This document shows positions 1 through 6,956 of a stretch of 25,687 bases of DNA, piece by piece; the first letter of the stretch is position 1; the number at the start of each line of letters is the position of its first letter. A model generated the notes under the pieces. The model made no database searches. It had not been told where the DNA came from and saw only the letters and a program-made list of their open reading frames with translations. The DNA lies in the NCBI GenBank assembly GCA_050117315.1, contig JASFMY010000104.1, positions 1 to 25,687 on the forward strand. Direction: 5' to 3'. A program made the translations under genes and the position numbers. Source of the stretch: JANQIV01 sp050117315. GTDB lineage: Bacteria > Bacteroidota > Ignavibacteria > Ignavibacteriales > Melioribacteraceae.

Positions 1-124
1 ATAATAATTGTTACCTATACCTGATGAAGAAGTGGTAATCATTTTTTTTCATAATGTTGGTTACGCTTCTTCAATATTAAATATGAAAGGTTACTCTTTC
101 GATTTTTCTTGACTTTTAACATAA

Positions 125-1336
125 CAGTATTATGATTCGTACCAAAAAATAATTGAAAAGCTTGAAAGTTCTAATATCCGTATTGACGAGGTAAAAGACA
201 CTTTGAAGAAACAACATATTGAAACTCCAAGCTGGGGTTACGGAAACAGCGGAACAAGGTTCAAAACATTTATTAAGCCGGGAGCTGCAACAAATGTTTT
301 TGAAAAAATTGAAGATGCTGCATATGTTCACAAACTTACCGGTGTTGCGCCTTCAGTAGCATTACATATTCCATGGGACAAAACCGATGATTGGAACGCT
401 CTTAAACAATTTGCTGCCGATAAAGGAATAGCCATTGGGGCAATAAATCCCAACTTATTTCAAGAGGGCGAATATATGCTTGGTTCCATTTGCAACCCGA
501 ATTCTGCAGTAAGAGAAAAATCAATTTCACATATGATTGAATGTTGTGATATTATGAGTAAAACAGGTAGTGATATTTTAAGTGTTTGGCTGGCGGACGG
601 TACTAATTATGCGGGACAAGACGACGTAGCAAAACGTAAAGATTTCCTTGAACACGGGCTTAAATTAACTTACGACAATCTTCCTGAAAACAGTCGTATG
701 CTGATAGAGTATAAATTTTTTGAACCGGCTTTTTACCATACTGATCTTGCAGATTGGGGTATGGCTTATGCTATGTCATTAAAATGTGGCTCCCAAGCCG
801 AAGTTCTTGTTGATACCGGACATCATGCACAAGGAACCAATATTCCCCATATAGTATCCTTCTTATTAAGCGAAGGGAAATTAGGCGGATTCCATTTCAA
901 TTCCCGGAAATATGCAGATGATGATTTAATAGTAGGAACGGTGAATCCTTTCGAATTATTCGACATATTCACAAAATTGGTGAGTGCAGGCTCAAGGGCA
1001 GATAATGTTGCTTATATGATAGACCAAAGCCACAACATTGAGCCTAAATTGGAAGCCATGATCTACAGTATTATAAACTGTCAAATTGCTTATGCAAAAG
1101 CATTAATTGTAGATTATGCAGCTTTATCAAAAGCACAACAGGAAGGAGATGTTTTAGGTTCGCATCAAATAATAGTAGAGGCTTATGAAACCGATGTTCG
1201 TCCGCTTCTGGCTATTGTAAGGGAAGAAATGGGAATTCATCCGGATCCTATCTCCGCATACAGGAGTGATGGCTACCAGAAAAAAATAGCTGAAGAAAGA
1301 AGTTGTGAAAATGCAGGTAGCGGTTACCCAAGCTAA
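125..1336 (+). pseudogene. rhaI: L-rhamnose isomerase (RhaI type), probable start-frameshifted gene
   Basis: The protein resembles the xylose-isomerase-like TIM-barrel L-rhamnose isomerases that convert L-rhamnose to L-rhamnulose. Recognisable segments are HIETPSWGYGNSGTRF near the N-terminus, MLIEYKFFEPAFYHTD and VDTGHHAQGTN (Glu, Asp and His of the metal site). The reading frame is open from 125 and codes for family-like residues from about 140 (YQKIIEKLESSNIRIDEV), but it contains no ATG or GTG before the body. The first usable codon is TTG at 203, which would delete a conserved N-terminal helix. An ATG at 132 is in another frame and hits a stop after six codons; a one-base change there would restore a normal start. 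From 125 the product would be 403 residues, the usual family length. The next two genes of the pathway are clearly broken, so a dead or dying gene is more likely than an unusual start. Identity is fairly sure; its functional state is inference. Confidence 0.5.
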
Positions 1337-1365
1337 AGGAAGTAATTTTTTAAAAATTTAATACG

Positions 1366-2010
1366 ATGAAAGTAAGGAAAACAGTTCTCGCAATAGATTT
1401 AGGTGCCGAGTGTGGAAGAGTTATGGTGTTCATTTTGACGGAAGTTCCTTAAAATTGAGAAACTACAACTGTTTCCCTAGTATTGTTTTGAAATCTAATG
1501 GTACACTGTACTGGAATATTTCAAACTTTTGGAATAACATAAAAATAAGGATTGAAAAGGGCAGGTCTTTAAACCCTTTGAATATCGGTATTGATACCTG
1601 GAGAATTGATTTTTCCTTACTGGATGAAAATGATAGCCTGTTGGATAAACCGGTAATAGGGATAGAAGAACCGAGAACATGATGGAAAAAGTGTTTGCCA
1701 AAATTTCTGCGGAAGATGTTTTGCCCAGACGGGGATTCAATTCATACCCATTAACACGATTTACCAGATGATGAGTTTGGTTGAAAAGAAATCCCGGCAG
1801 CTTTCCGGTGCAAAAACTTTTCTAACAGTACCCGACTTATTGAATTTTTGGTTTACAGGCAAAAAAGTATGCGAATATACTAATGCGACAACTACTCAGA
1901 TGTATAACACTGTTGAAGGCTGATGGGCTGCAGAATTAATGGAGACACTTGAAATCCCTATTGACATTTTTCCTGAAATTATTCAGCCTAGAGTAAATAT
2001 GAAGGAATTA
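1366..2010 (+). pseudogene. rhaB: rhamnulokinase remnant (FGGY kinase), multiple frameshifts
   Basis: Rhamnulokinase phosphorylates L-rhamnulose with ATP. The N-terminal phosphate-binding motif is visible (TVLAIDLGAECGRVM), followed in other frames by HFDGSSLKL, GTLYWNISNFW, GIDTWRIDFSLLDENDSLL, MMEKVFAKIS, IQFIPINTIYQMMSLVEKKS, FLTVPDLLNFWFTGKKV and YTNATTTQMYN. Reading these in order needs frame changes at about 1425, 1670 and 1735. An in-frame TGA follows TVEG at about 1921. Only about the first 215 of roughly 480 residues remain; the ATP-binding C-terminal half is absent. It starts 29 bases after the isomerase stop, as in an operon. The pseudogene call is secure because no single frame covers more than about 95 codons. 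Confidence 0.5.
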
Positions 2011-2275
2011 ACGTTATAGCATCTGTAACAGTTATGGAATGAAGCGGAATGTTCCCGCGTGATCGGGTCATAAAGTTATTAACAAAATATAATGTGCCTT
2101 TTGGGGCAGATGAGTATACTGTAACTCTACGAAATAAATTAAGGAAATTTTATGCGCAGCTAACGCATACAAAAGCGGCATGTTTGTTGGCAAGTGAAAA
2201 ATTAAGCAAAACACAACCGGACAAATTTTAAATGTGGACGGCGGACTTCGCAAAGTCTTTCTCAGAGAATTATGA
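2010..2275 (+). pseudogene. C-terminal remnant of bifunctional rhamnulose-phosphate aldolase/short-chain dehydrogenase
   Basis: The frame from about 2010 reads NVIASVTVME, a TGA stop, then SGMFPRDRVIKLLTKYN, and later FYAQLTHTK and LASEKLSK. After a small insertion at about 2211 another frame reads TTGQILNVDGGLRKVFL and stops at 2275. The NxxNPDAV-like stretch and the closing TTGxxLxVDGG are characteristic of the C-terminal dehydrogenase part of the fused rhamnulose-1-phosphate aldolase/alcohol dehydrogenase proteins (RhaE/YuxG type). The aldolase domain and most of the Rossmann domain are missing, so a deletion appears to have joined the front of the kinase gene to the end of this one. The assignment rests on family pattern and on rhamnose-pathway context; another SDR with the same ending is possible. 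Confidence 0.5.
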
Positions 2276-2405
2276 ATATAGATACACAACAGTATATTAA
2301 AAAATTTTTTGAATCTGCTCAGTCAAAAAAGGTGTCGTTGTTTTGAAAAAGTTCAAAGAAGTGCTATCGGGGATAAATAGAAAGATGATTACACATGCGC
2401 GATAA
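2272..2405 (+). pseudogene. 5' fragment of an unidentified next gene in the decayed rhamnose operon
   Basis: An ATG at 2272 overlaps the preceding stop in the ATGA manner typical of coupled operon genes. It opens a short reading frame (MNIDTQQYIKKFFESAQSKK) that stops after 24 residues. A second frame reads KFKEVLSGINRKMITHAR before a stop near 2405. I do not recognise the family. The overlap and the helical composition suggest the beginning of a lost downstream gene, but too little is left to name it. Confidence 0.5.
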
Positions 2406-2435
2406 GATTCTCAAATAATATCCAAACGTACAAAT

Positions 2436-2861
2436 TTATAACTGATAATTATAGTTCGTAAAGTAATAACCGGAATCTAAATTAATTCCATTACTGTTAA
2501 AGTCGATATCCTTAATAACTTTGCGGATTTTTATATCCTCTGAATTAATGTTTTTGCCTCTAAATAGAGCGTTTAAGAAATGAACATCATTGTATTTTTT
2601 AATCGACAGATCGGTAATTTCAATAGTTAGCCATTTCTGTGTATTCAACAAGTTGTTTAGGTTATTCAAAAACTCTTTGAACAAAGACTCACAATCTTTT
2701 GAATTAAGTTCAATGTTTTTTATTTCCAACCCGGAATTATTCTGCTCCGAAACTATTTCCAGCCAAGAAGAAAATGCTATTGTAAATAGTTTCTCAGGTG
2801 AATTTGCGGATATCTCTACTGAGGTTTCAGTCCCCTTATTTAATAATTTATAATAAGACAT
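2436..2861 (-). CDS. archease-like protein, divergent
   Basis: The 141-residue protein follows the layout of the archease fold: a first strand and helix (SYYKLLNKGTETSVEISANSPEKLFTIAFSSWLEIV), a middle helix (ESLFKEFLNNLNNLL) and a terminal strand pair (IRKVIKDIDFNSNGINL...GYYFTNYNYQL). Archeases are small activators of the RNA ligase RtcB and help load its guanylate. The acidic metal-binding signature normally written DHTADIG is replaced here by NKGTETSV, so classical archease metal chemistry may be absent. I chose the ATG at 2861 because the fold begins there; a start at 2894 would add eleven residues. No rtcB lies in the window. Fold assignment is moderate; function is open. Confidence 0.5.
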   Translation of the reverse strand: MSYYKLLNKGTETSVEISANSPEKLFTIAFSSWLEIVSEQNNSGLEIKNIELNSKDCESLFKEFLNNLNNLLNTQKWLTIEITDLSIKKYNDVHFLNALFRGKNINSEDIKIRKVIKDIDFNSNGINLDSGYYFTNYNYQL

Positions 2862-2946
2862 TATTACTCTTAGAGTTAGTATATATTTTCCCATTAAGGG
2901 ATATAGTGAGCTTCATTAAAGAATAGAAAAAAAGAATAAATTTTTC

Positions 2947-2954
2947 CTACCTAG
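2947..2954. repeat. 8-bp target-site duplication, left copy
   Basis: CTACCTAG directly abuts the left terminal inverted repeat of the MITE-like element and is repeated exactly at its right edge. An eight-base duplication implies staggered cutting by a DDE transposase. Confidence 0.5.
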
Positions 2955-3231
2955 TGTCCGGTCGGATACTAATAACTATTTACAAATGAATAAGTTATAT
3001 GATTTATTTTCCTCGAATATTTCCAGAAGGTCCGCTTACGTAAATAGAAGCTACGGCGGACAGGCTAAATTGCCACACCCGCCTACCGGCGAGGCAGGTT
3101 GTTTTATTGCCGTTGAAGCTTCATCACAACAATTTGACTATTGAGCAATTTAACAATTGATATGATTATTCAAGCGTGAAATACTTTGGAACTTATTTGA
3201 TCATAACAATTTGCAGATATTCGACCGGACA
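2955..3231. mobile_element. MITE-like non-autonomous insertion element
   Basis: Terminal inverted repeats TGTCCGGTCGGATA (2955 on) and its near-complement ending at 3231 (13 of 14 bases match) bound 277 bp with no plausible gene. An 8-bp direct repeat CTACCTAG lies immediately outside both ends (2947-2954 and 3232-3239), which is the signature of a target-site duplication. Inside are two hairpin-forming pairs: GTCCGC at 3030 with GCGGAC at 3056, and a GCCT/AGGC stem around 3080-3097. The mobilising transposase family cannot be fixed from the ends alone; no autonomous copy is present in the window. Confidence 0.5.
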
Positions 3232-3239
3232 CTACCTAG
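3232..3239. repeat. 8-bp target-site duplication, right copy
   Basis: CTACCTAG directly follows the right terminal inverted repeat and is an exact copy of the left flank. Confidence 0.5.
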
Positions 3240-3353
3240 CGGTAGTATCAAATTTTTTAGACGTTGAAAAATAAGATATAGTTGCGTTAATTTCTATTTT
3301 TTTATTTTTCACGTTTAATTTTCTAATTAATTTTTCTATTATTAACTCATCAA

Positions 3354-3365
3354 TTTAACTATAGG
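3354..3365 (+). promoter_or_regulatory. 12-bp upstream element shared with the C1 peptidase gene
   Basis: TTTAACTATAGG ends seven bases before the ATG of the RsbRD-N-like gene. The same twelve bases occur at 17076-17087, again exactly seven bases before an ATG. It may combine a promoter-like TATA block with a weak ribosome-binding AGG. Role is inference. Confidence 0.5.
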
Positions 3366-3372
3366 TATTAAT

Positions 3373-3918
3373 ATGAGATACTTAAGTTTAATAAAATCTG
3401 CTGAAAGCAACATAAAAGAGCTTTCCAAAATATGGATGAAGGAAATAAAACAGTCAGAGTATGCCCCGACTTATAATTCTTTAGATGAGGATAAGGTTTA
3501 CGAAAGAGGTTGTAATGTTTTTGAAAATTTATTTGAATGGTTTAACGAAGGTGCAAATATTCCGGATATTCAAAATTACTATGAAAAAGTAGGCGCTGAA
3601 AGAAACAGAGAAGGATTTCCGCTTACTGAAGTTATTTTTGCCGTTTATCTAACTAAAAAAATTTTTGGTGAATTTCTGGGAAGAAGTTCAATTGTGGAGT
3701 CATTCACAAATAAAGAATTATTGGAATTTAATGAACTAGTTAATAGCTATTTTGACCAAGGAATATTTCACATAACAAAAGGTTACTTAAATCAATTATT
3801 TGATGAACTAGATGCTACAAAGAAATTTTCTACAGACGAATTAAAGGTTCTCTTGACTCAAGGTAAGTTGGATTTAGATGATGTTGACGACGAAGATTTT
3901 ATCTGGCGGCATATTTAA
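3373..3918 (+). CDS. RsbRD-N-like four-helix sensor-type protein
   Basis: This 181-residue soluble, all-helical protein matches the pattern of the RsbR/RsbU N-terminal type domain found in front of histidine kinases and STAS proteins: an early WMKEI helix, then YERGCNVFENLFEWF, IQNYYEKVGAERNREGFPLTEVIFAVYLTKKIF, and a late FDQGIFHITKGYLNQLF helix. Here it stands alone, without a kinase or STAS domain. An acidic tail (LDLDDVDDEDF) closes the protein. Such stand-alone domains may work as signalling partners, but no target is encoded next to it. The ATG at 3373 is preceded by an ATAGG sequence at a reasonable distance. Family confidence is moderate. Confidence 0.5.
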   Translation: MRYLSLIKSAESNIKELSKIWMKEIKQSEYAPTYNSLDEDKVYERGCNVFENLFEWFNEGANIPDIQNYYEKVGAERNREGFPLTEVIFAVYLTKKIFGEFLGRSSIVESFTNKELLEFNELVNSYFDQGIFHITKGYLNQLFDELDATKKFSTDELKVLLTQGKLDLDDVDDEDFIWRHI

Positions 3919-4011
3919 ATATTAAAATTATGAAATTTTGTAGTGCTCCGTTCTTTTTGTATAGTAGTAATAAGAATAAATAAAAATAGCAGTAGAATTA
4001 CACTCCTTTGA

Positions 4012-4038
4012 AAAATCTTTTACATCGTAAAGGATTTT
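4012..4038 (+). terminator. hairpin after the RsbRD-N-like gene
   Basis: AAAATCTTTTAC and GTAAAGGATTTT form a 12-bp stem with one G-U type pair and an ATC loop. There is no strong T run after it, so it is a weak or partial terminator candidate about 95 bases beyond the stop codon. Confidence 0.5.
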
Positions 4039-4068
4039 CCTTGATTTATAAACCAAAGCCACATTGTT

Positions 4069-4104
4069 TTACATAATAAAATACAACAGTATAGTATTAT
4101 GTAA
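4069..4104. promoter_or_regulatory. 10-bp inverted repeat upstream of the cytochrome operon
   Basis: TTACATAATA (4069-4078) and TATTATGTAA (4095-4104) are perfect inverted copies separated by 16 bases, about 80 bases before the octaheme cytochrome start. The spacing suits a dimeric or tetrameric regulator. No coding potential is seen here. The regulator is unknown. Confidence 0.5.
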
Positions 4105-4162
4105 CTAATTTTATGGATATTTGAATCCTTTGTTATAGTCATGAATCTTATTTACCTGGATA

Positions 4163-4176
4163 TTTTATAGTATAAA
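4163..4176. promoter_or_regulatory. candidate MarR-type operator in front of the cytochrome operon
   Basis: TTTTATAGTATAAA contains a perfect 13-bp palindrome centred on the G (TTTATA-G-TATAAA). It lies nine bases before the ATG of the octaheme cytochrome. The same sequence, extended to a perfect 15-bp palindrome, precedes the marR gene at 8711-8725. I found no other copy in the window. It could alternatively be part of a core promoter shared by both genes. Confidence 0.5.
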
Positions 4177-4185
4177 TGAACTGTT

Positions 4186-5775
4186 ATGAACAAATCAATA
4201 ATAACAATAATTGCAGCTGTAATAATTGTATTGGTACTGGTTAATGTTTTACACGAACCTGAAACAGAAAATCTGAAACTTCTAAGACTAAAAGAAGAGT
4301 ATTCCAAACCGAAAAAAGCATCAGTTGACCACAGTAAATTCCCCGAGCTTCAAAAAGACTTTAACAATCCGCAAGAAGTTACCGCAACATGCATATCCTG
4401 TCATAATGAAAGGCACAAAGAAGTAATGCGTTCTTCCCACTGGAATTGGGAGCGTGTAAGCTATATAGAAGGAAGAGGGCTGACCAGTATAGGTAAGAAA
4501 AACGTGCTGAACAATTTTTGCATCGGTGCAAGCAGCAATGAACAGGCATGCGCAAAGTGTCACATAGGTTTTGGTATGAGTGATGATGAATTTGATTTTA
4601 ACAATGCGGTTAACGTTGATTGCATGGTATGCCACGATAATAGTGAAGAATACATGAAAGGGTCGGCATTAGCCGGCTATCCCGATAGGCATGTAAATTT
4701 AACCAGGGTAGCCCAATCTGTAGGAACGCCGAAAAAAGAAAATTGCAGTTTCTGCCATTTCAACAGCGGCGGCGGAAATAATGTTAAACACGGTGATCTT
4801 GAAAATGCTTTACTTAGCACAGATCGTGAAGTAGACATTCATATGGGGGGTAACGGAATGGATATGGCTTGCGTTGATTGCCATACTGCCGAAAATCACC
4901 AGATTAAAGGCAAGTTGTATTCCGTTTCTTCGGATAATACCAACAGGGCTTATTGCGAAGACTGCCACGGCAACCTTCCCCACTTTGATAACATAATAAA
5001 TAGGCACACCAGTAAAGTTGCCTGTCAAACATGTCATATCCCGGAATATGCAAAAGTTAATGCAACTAAAATGGAATGGTACTGGTCTGAAGCTGGAAAA
5101 TTAAAAGACGGTAAACCGTATGCGGAGGAAGATTCATTAGGCAACCATAATTATCTTTCAATTAAAGGTAGATTTGTCTGGGAGAAGGATGTTAAACCCG
5201 ATTATATATGGTTTAACGGCACAGCTGATCATTACATTCTCGGCGATACTGTAAACTCATTCCCGGTTGAAATGAATAAACTTTTCGGTTCGCACGACGA
5301 TGAGAATTCAAAGATCATCCCCGTTAAAATACATACCGGTGATCAAATTTATGATAAAAAAACTAAAATGTTAATTCAGCCTAAACTGTTTGCAGAAGCA
5401 GAAGGGGACAGTGCTTACTGGAAAGATTTTGATTGGGATAAAGCTGCCGAAGCAGGAATGAAAAGAGTCGGCTTGCCATTCAGCGGTGAATATGATTTTG
5501 TTAAGACAAAAATGTATTGGCCAGTTAATCACATGGTAAGCATTAAAGAAAAATCTGTTTCATGTGCCGAGTGCCATACACAAAGTGATGACGGGAGACT
5601 TACAAAACTTACAGGTTTTTATCTGCCGGGAAGAGACAGAAATCATACAGCTGATTTCCTAGGGAAATTTATAATAATAGTCTCACTATTGGGTATTATA
5701 GTCCACGGTTTTATAAGAGTATTTGTAATACTTAATAAAAGTAAATATTCAGTTCAAGTAATAAACGAAAAGTAA
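4186..5775 (+). CDS. octaheme c-type cytochrome, tetrathionate reductase (OTR) family, membrane-anchored
   Basis: Eight CXXCH haem-binding motifs are present at residues 69, 122, 146, 187, 229, 257, 280 and 460, the same number and clustering (seven close together, one far C-terminal) as in octaheme tetrathionate reductases. These enzymes reduce tetrathionate, and also nitrite or hydroxylamine in vitro. One cysteine lies outside haem motifs, C112, and a lysine K201 follows haem 4; their separation of 89 residues equals that which I recall for Cys64 and Lys153 at the active haem of the Shewanella enzyme, so catalytic haem ligation is probably kept. A hydrophobic N-terminus (4-22) serves as signal anchor and a second segment (491-514) anchors the C-terminus, unlike the soluble Shewanella protein. 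It is the first gene of a four-gene operon, three bases from the cytochrome b gene. The true substrate is not established. Confidence 0.5.
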   Translation: MNKSIITIIAAVIIVLVLVNVLHEPETENLKLLRLKEEYSKPKKASVDHSKFPELQKDFNNPQEVTATCISCHNERHKEVMRSSHWNWERVSYIEGRGLTSIGKKNVLNNFCIGASSNEQACAKCHIGFGMSDDEFDFNNAVNVDCMVCHDNSEEYMKGSALAGYPDRHVNLTRVAQSVGTPKKENCSFCHFNSGGGNNVKHGDLENALLSTDREVDIHMGGNGMDMACVDCHTAENHQIKGKLYSVSSDNTNRAYCEDCHGNLPHFDNIINRHTSKVACQTCHIPEYAKVNATKMEWYWSEAGKLKDGKPYAEEDSLGNHNYLSIKGRFVWEKDVKPDYIWFNGTADHYILGDTVNSFPVEMNKLFGSHDDENSKIIPVKIHTGDQIYDKKTKMLIQPKLFAEAEGDSAYWKDFDWDKAAEAGMKRVGLPFSGEYDFVKTKMYWPVNHMVSIKEKSVSCAECHTQSDDGRLTKLTGFYLPGRDRNHTADFLGKFIIIVSLLGIIVHGFIRVFVILNKSKYSVQVINEK

Positions 5776-5777
5776 AA

Positions 5778-6422
5778 ATGAGAAAAATATACATATACCG
5801 CAGTTTCGAAAGAATATGGCACTGGATGCAGGCAACTCTCATAATGTTTTTAGCCTTAACCGGTTTTGAAGTACACGGATCATTTGAAATATTCGGTTTT
5901 GAAAGCGCAGTTAAATTTCACATGTATGGCTCTTATGCTCTTTTGCTTCTGATTGTTTTTGCCATTTTCTGGCATTTAACTACAGGGGAATGGAAACAGT
6001 ACATTCCTATCACAAAAAAGCTTAGATCCCAAATACGCTATTATGTTTCGGGGATATTCAAGGGAGAAAAGCATCCTACAAAAAAAACAGAGTTAAGTAA
6101 ATTAAATCCTCTTCAAAGGATTGTTTACTTGGGATTTAAGATTGTGCTGATTCCGTTGGTTATTATTACCGGAATTCTTTATCTGAATTATAAAGTGATT
6201 GATGCTAACGACATAATTGTAATCAGCGAAATACCCATGGAAATATTAGCAGTACTTCACACATTCGGCGCTTATTTATTAATTGCCTTTTTAGTTGTGC
6301 ATCTTTATATGATAACTACCGGTCGTACGCCAACATCAAATATTAAAGCGATGATAACCGGCTATGAAGAAATAGAAGATGAGAATGAAAACAAAACGGA
6401 AGTAGAAAATGAAAAACAGTAA
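5778..6422 (+). CDS. four-helix membrane cytochrome b (quinol-oxidising electron transfer subunit)
   Basis: The 214-residue protein has four hydrophobic segments (about 16-34, 50-68, 115-138 and 155-180). Histidines at 15, 48, 66, 161 and 175 sit at or within them, fitting the di-haem cytochrome b561/hydrogenase-type b-subunit superfamily. The opening RSFERIWHWMQ is typical of that family. It starts two bases after the octaheme cytochrome stop, so the two are very likely co-translated, and it would pass electrons from the quinone pool to the periplasmic haems. A charged tail rich in E and N (197-214) ends the protein, and its last bases overlap the next gene by 14 bases. Confidence 0.5.
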   Translation: MRKIYIYRSFERIWHWMQATLIMFLALTGFEVHGSFEIFGFESAVKFHMYGSYALLLLIVFAIFWHLTTGEWKQYIPITKKLRSQIRYYVSGIFKGEKHPTKKTELSKLNPLQRIVYLGFKIVLIPLVIITGILYLNYKVIDANDIIVISEIPMEILAVLHTFGAYLLIAFLVVHLYMITTGRTPTSNIKAMITGYEEIEDENENKTEVENEKQ

Positions 6423-6951
6423 TCTATCACTACGCGGTAAACCTTACATGAACCCTTACCTGGCAGGCTTTTTACTAGGTTTGGTGCTGGTTGTAACCAT
6501 ATATATTACCGGCAGGGGACTTGGAGCCAGCGGAGCATTCAAAAGTGTTGTTGTTGAATCTGTTAAAAATATAACACCCGAACATGCAGAAAATTCTGAG
6601 TGTTATTCCAACCAGATTAAATCTCACCCGGGCGGACCGCTTAAATCCTGGCTGGTGTGGGAAGTTATCGGGGTGTTCATAGGCGCCTTTCTTTCCGCAT
6701 TATTATCCGACAGGATTAATTTAAGGATGGAGAAAGGCCCGGGCGTAAGAAACGGGACCAGGGTTGTAGCAGCCCTTATCGGCGGAGCTCTTTTCGGTTT
6801 CGGCTCCCAGCTCGGCAGAGGCTGCACGAGCGGTTCGGCTTTAAGCGGTATGGCTGTTATGTCCTTCGGAGGGATAGTTACAATGATGGCGATTTTCGGA
6901 TCTGCATATTTTCTCGCATACTTTTTTAGAAAACTTTGGATAAAAGGATAA
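6409..6951 (+). CDS. YeeE/YedE family membrane protein, N-terminal half (thiosulfate/sulfur transport-like)
   Basis: This 180-residue membrane protein contains the YeeE/YedE signature GGALFGFGSQLGRGCTSGSALSG (cysteine at 139). The family includes TsuA, which imports thiosulfate through a line of conserved cysteines. The protein has a TM helix at about 17-33, a loop of about 50 residues with C65, and further helices at 82-99, 118-135 and 150-173. It is only half the length of a full transporter; the next gene supplies the other half. The ATG at 6409 overlaps the cytochrome b gene by 14 bases; an alternative ATG at 6448 would give MNPYLAG as N-terminus. The operon context suggests supply or export of a sulfur compound for the octaheme enzyme, which is inference. 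Confidence 0.5.
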   Translation: MKNSNLSLRGKPYMNPYLAGFLLGLVLVVTIYITGRGLGASGAFKSVVVESVKNITPEHAENSECYSNQIKSHPGGPLKSWLVWEVIGVFIGAFLSALLSDRINLRMEKGPGVRNGTRVVAALIGGALFGFGSQLGRGCTSGSALSGMAVMSFGGIVTMMAIFGSAYFLAYFFRKLWIKG

Positions 6952-6956
6952 GTAAA

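Noticed and set aside
109..133. TTGACT and TATTAT as a promoter for the rhamnose operon
   Set aside because: The spacing of 13 bases is too short for a sigma-70 type promoter and the organism group uses other consensus sequences.
3030..3100. Hairpin-rich part of the MITE as a CRISPR or REP array
   Set aside because: No regularly spaced repeats; the hairpins are single and lie inside one element bounded by inverted ends.
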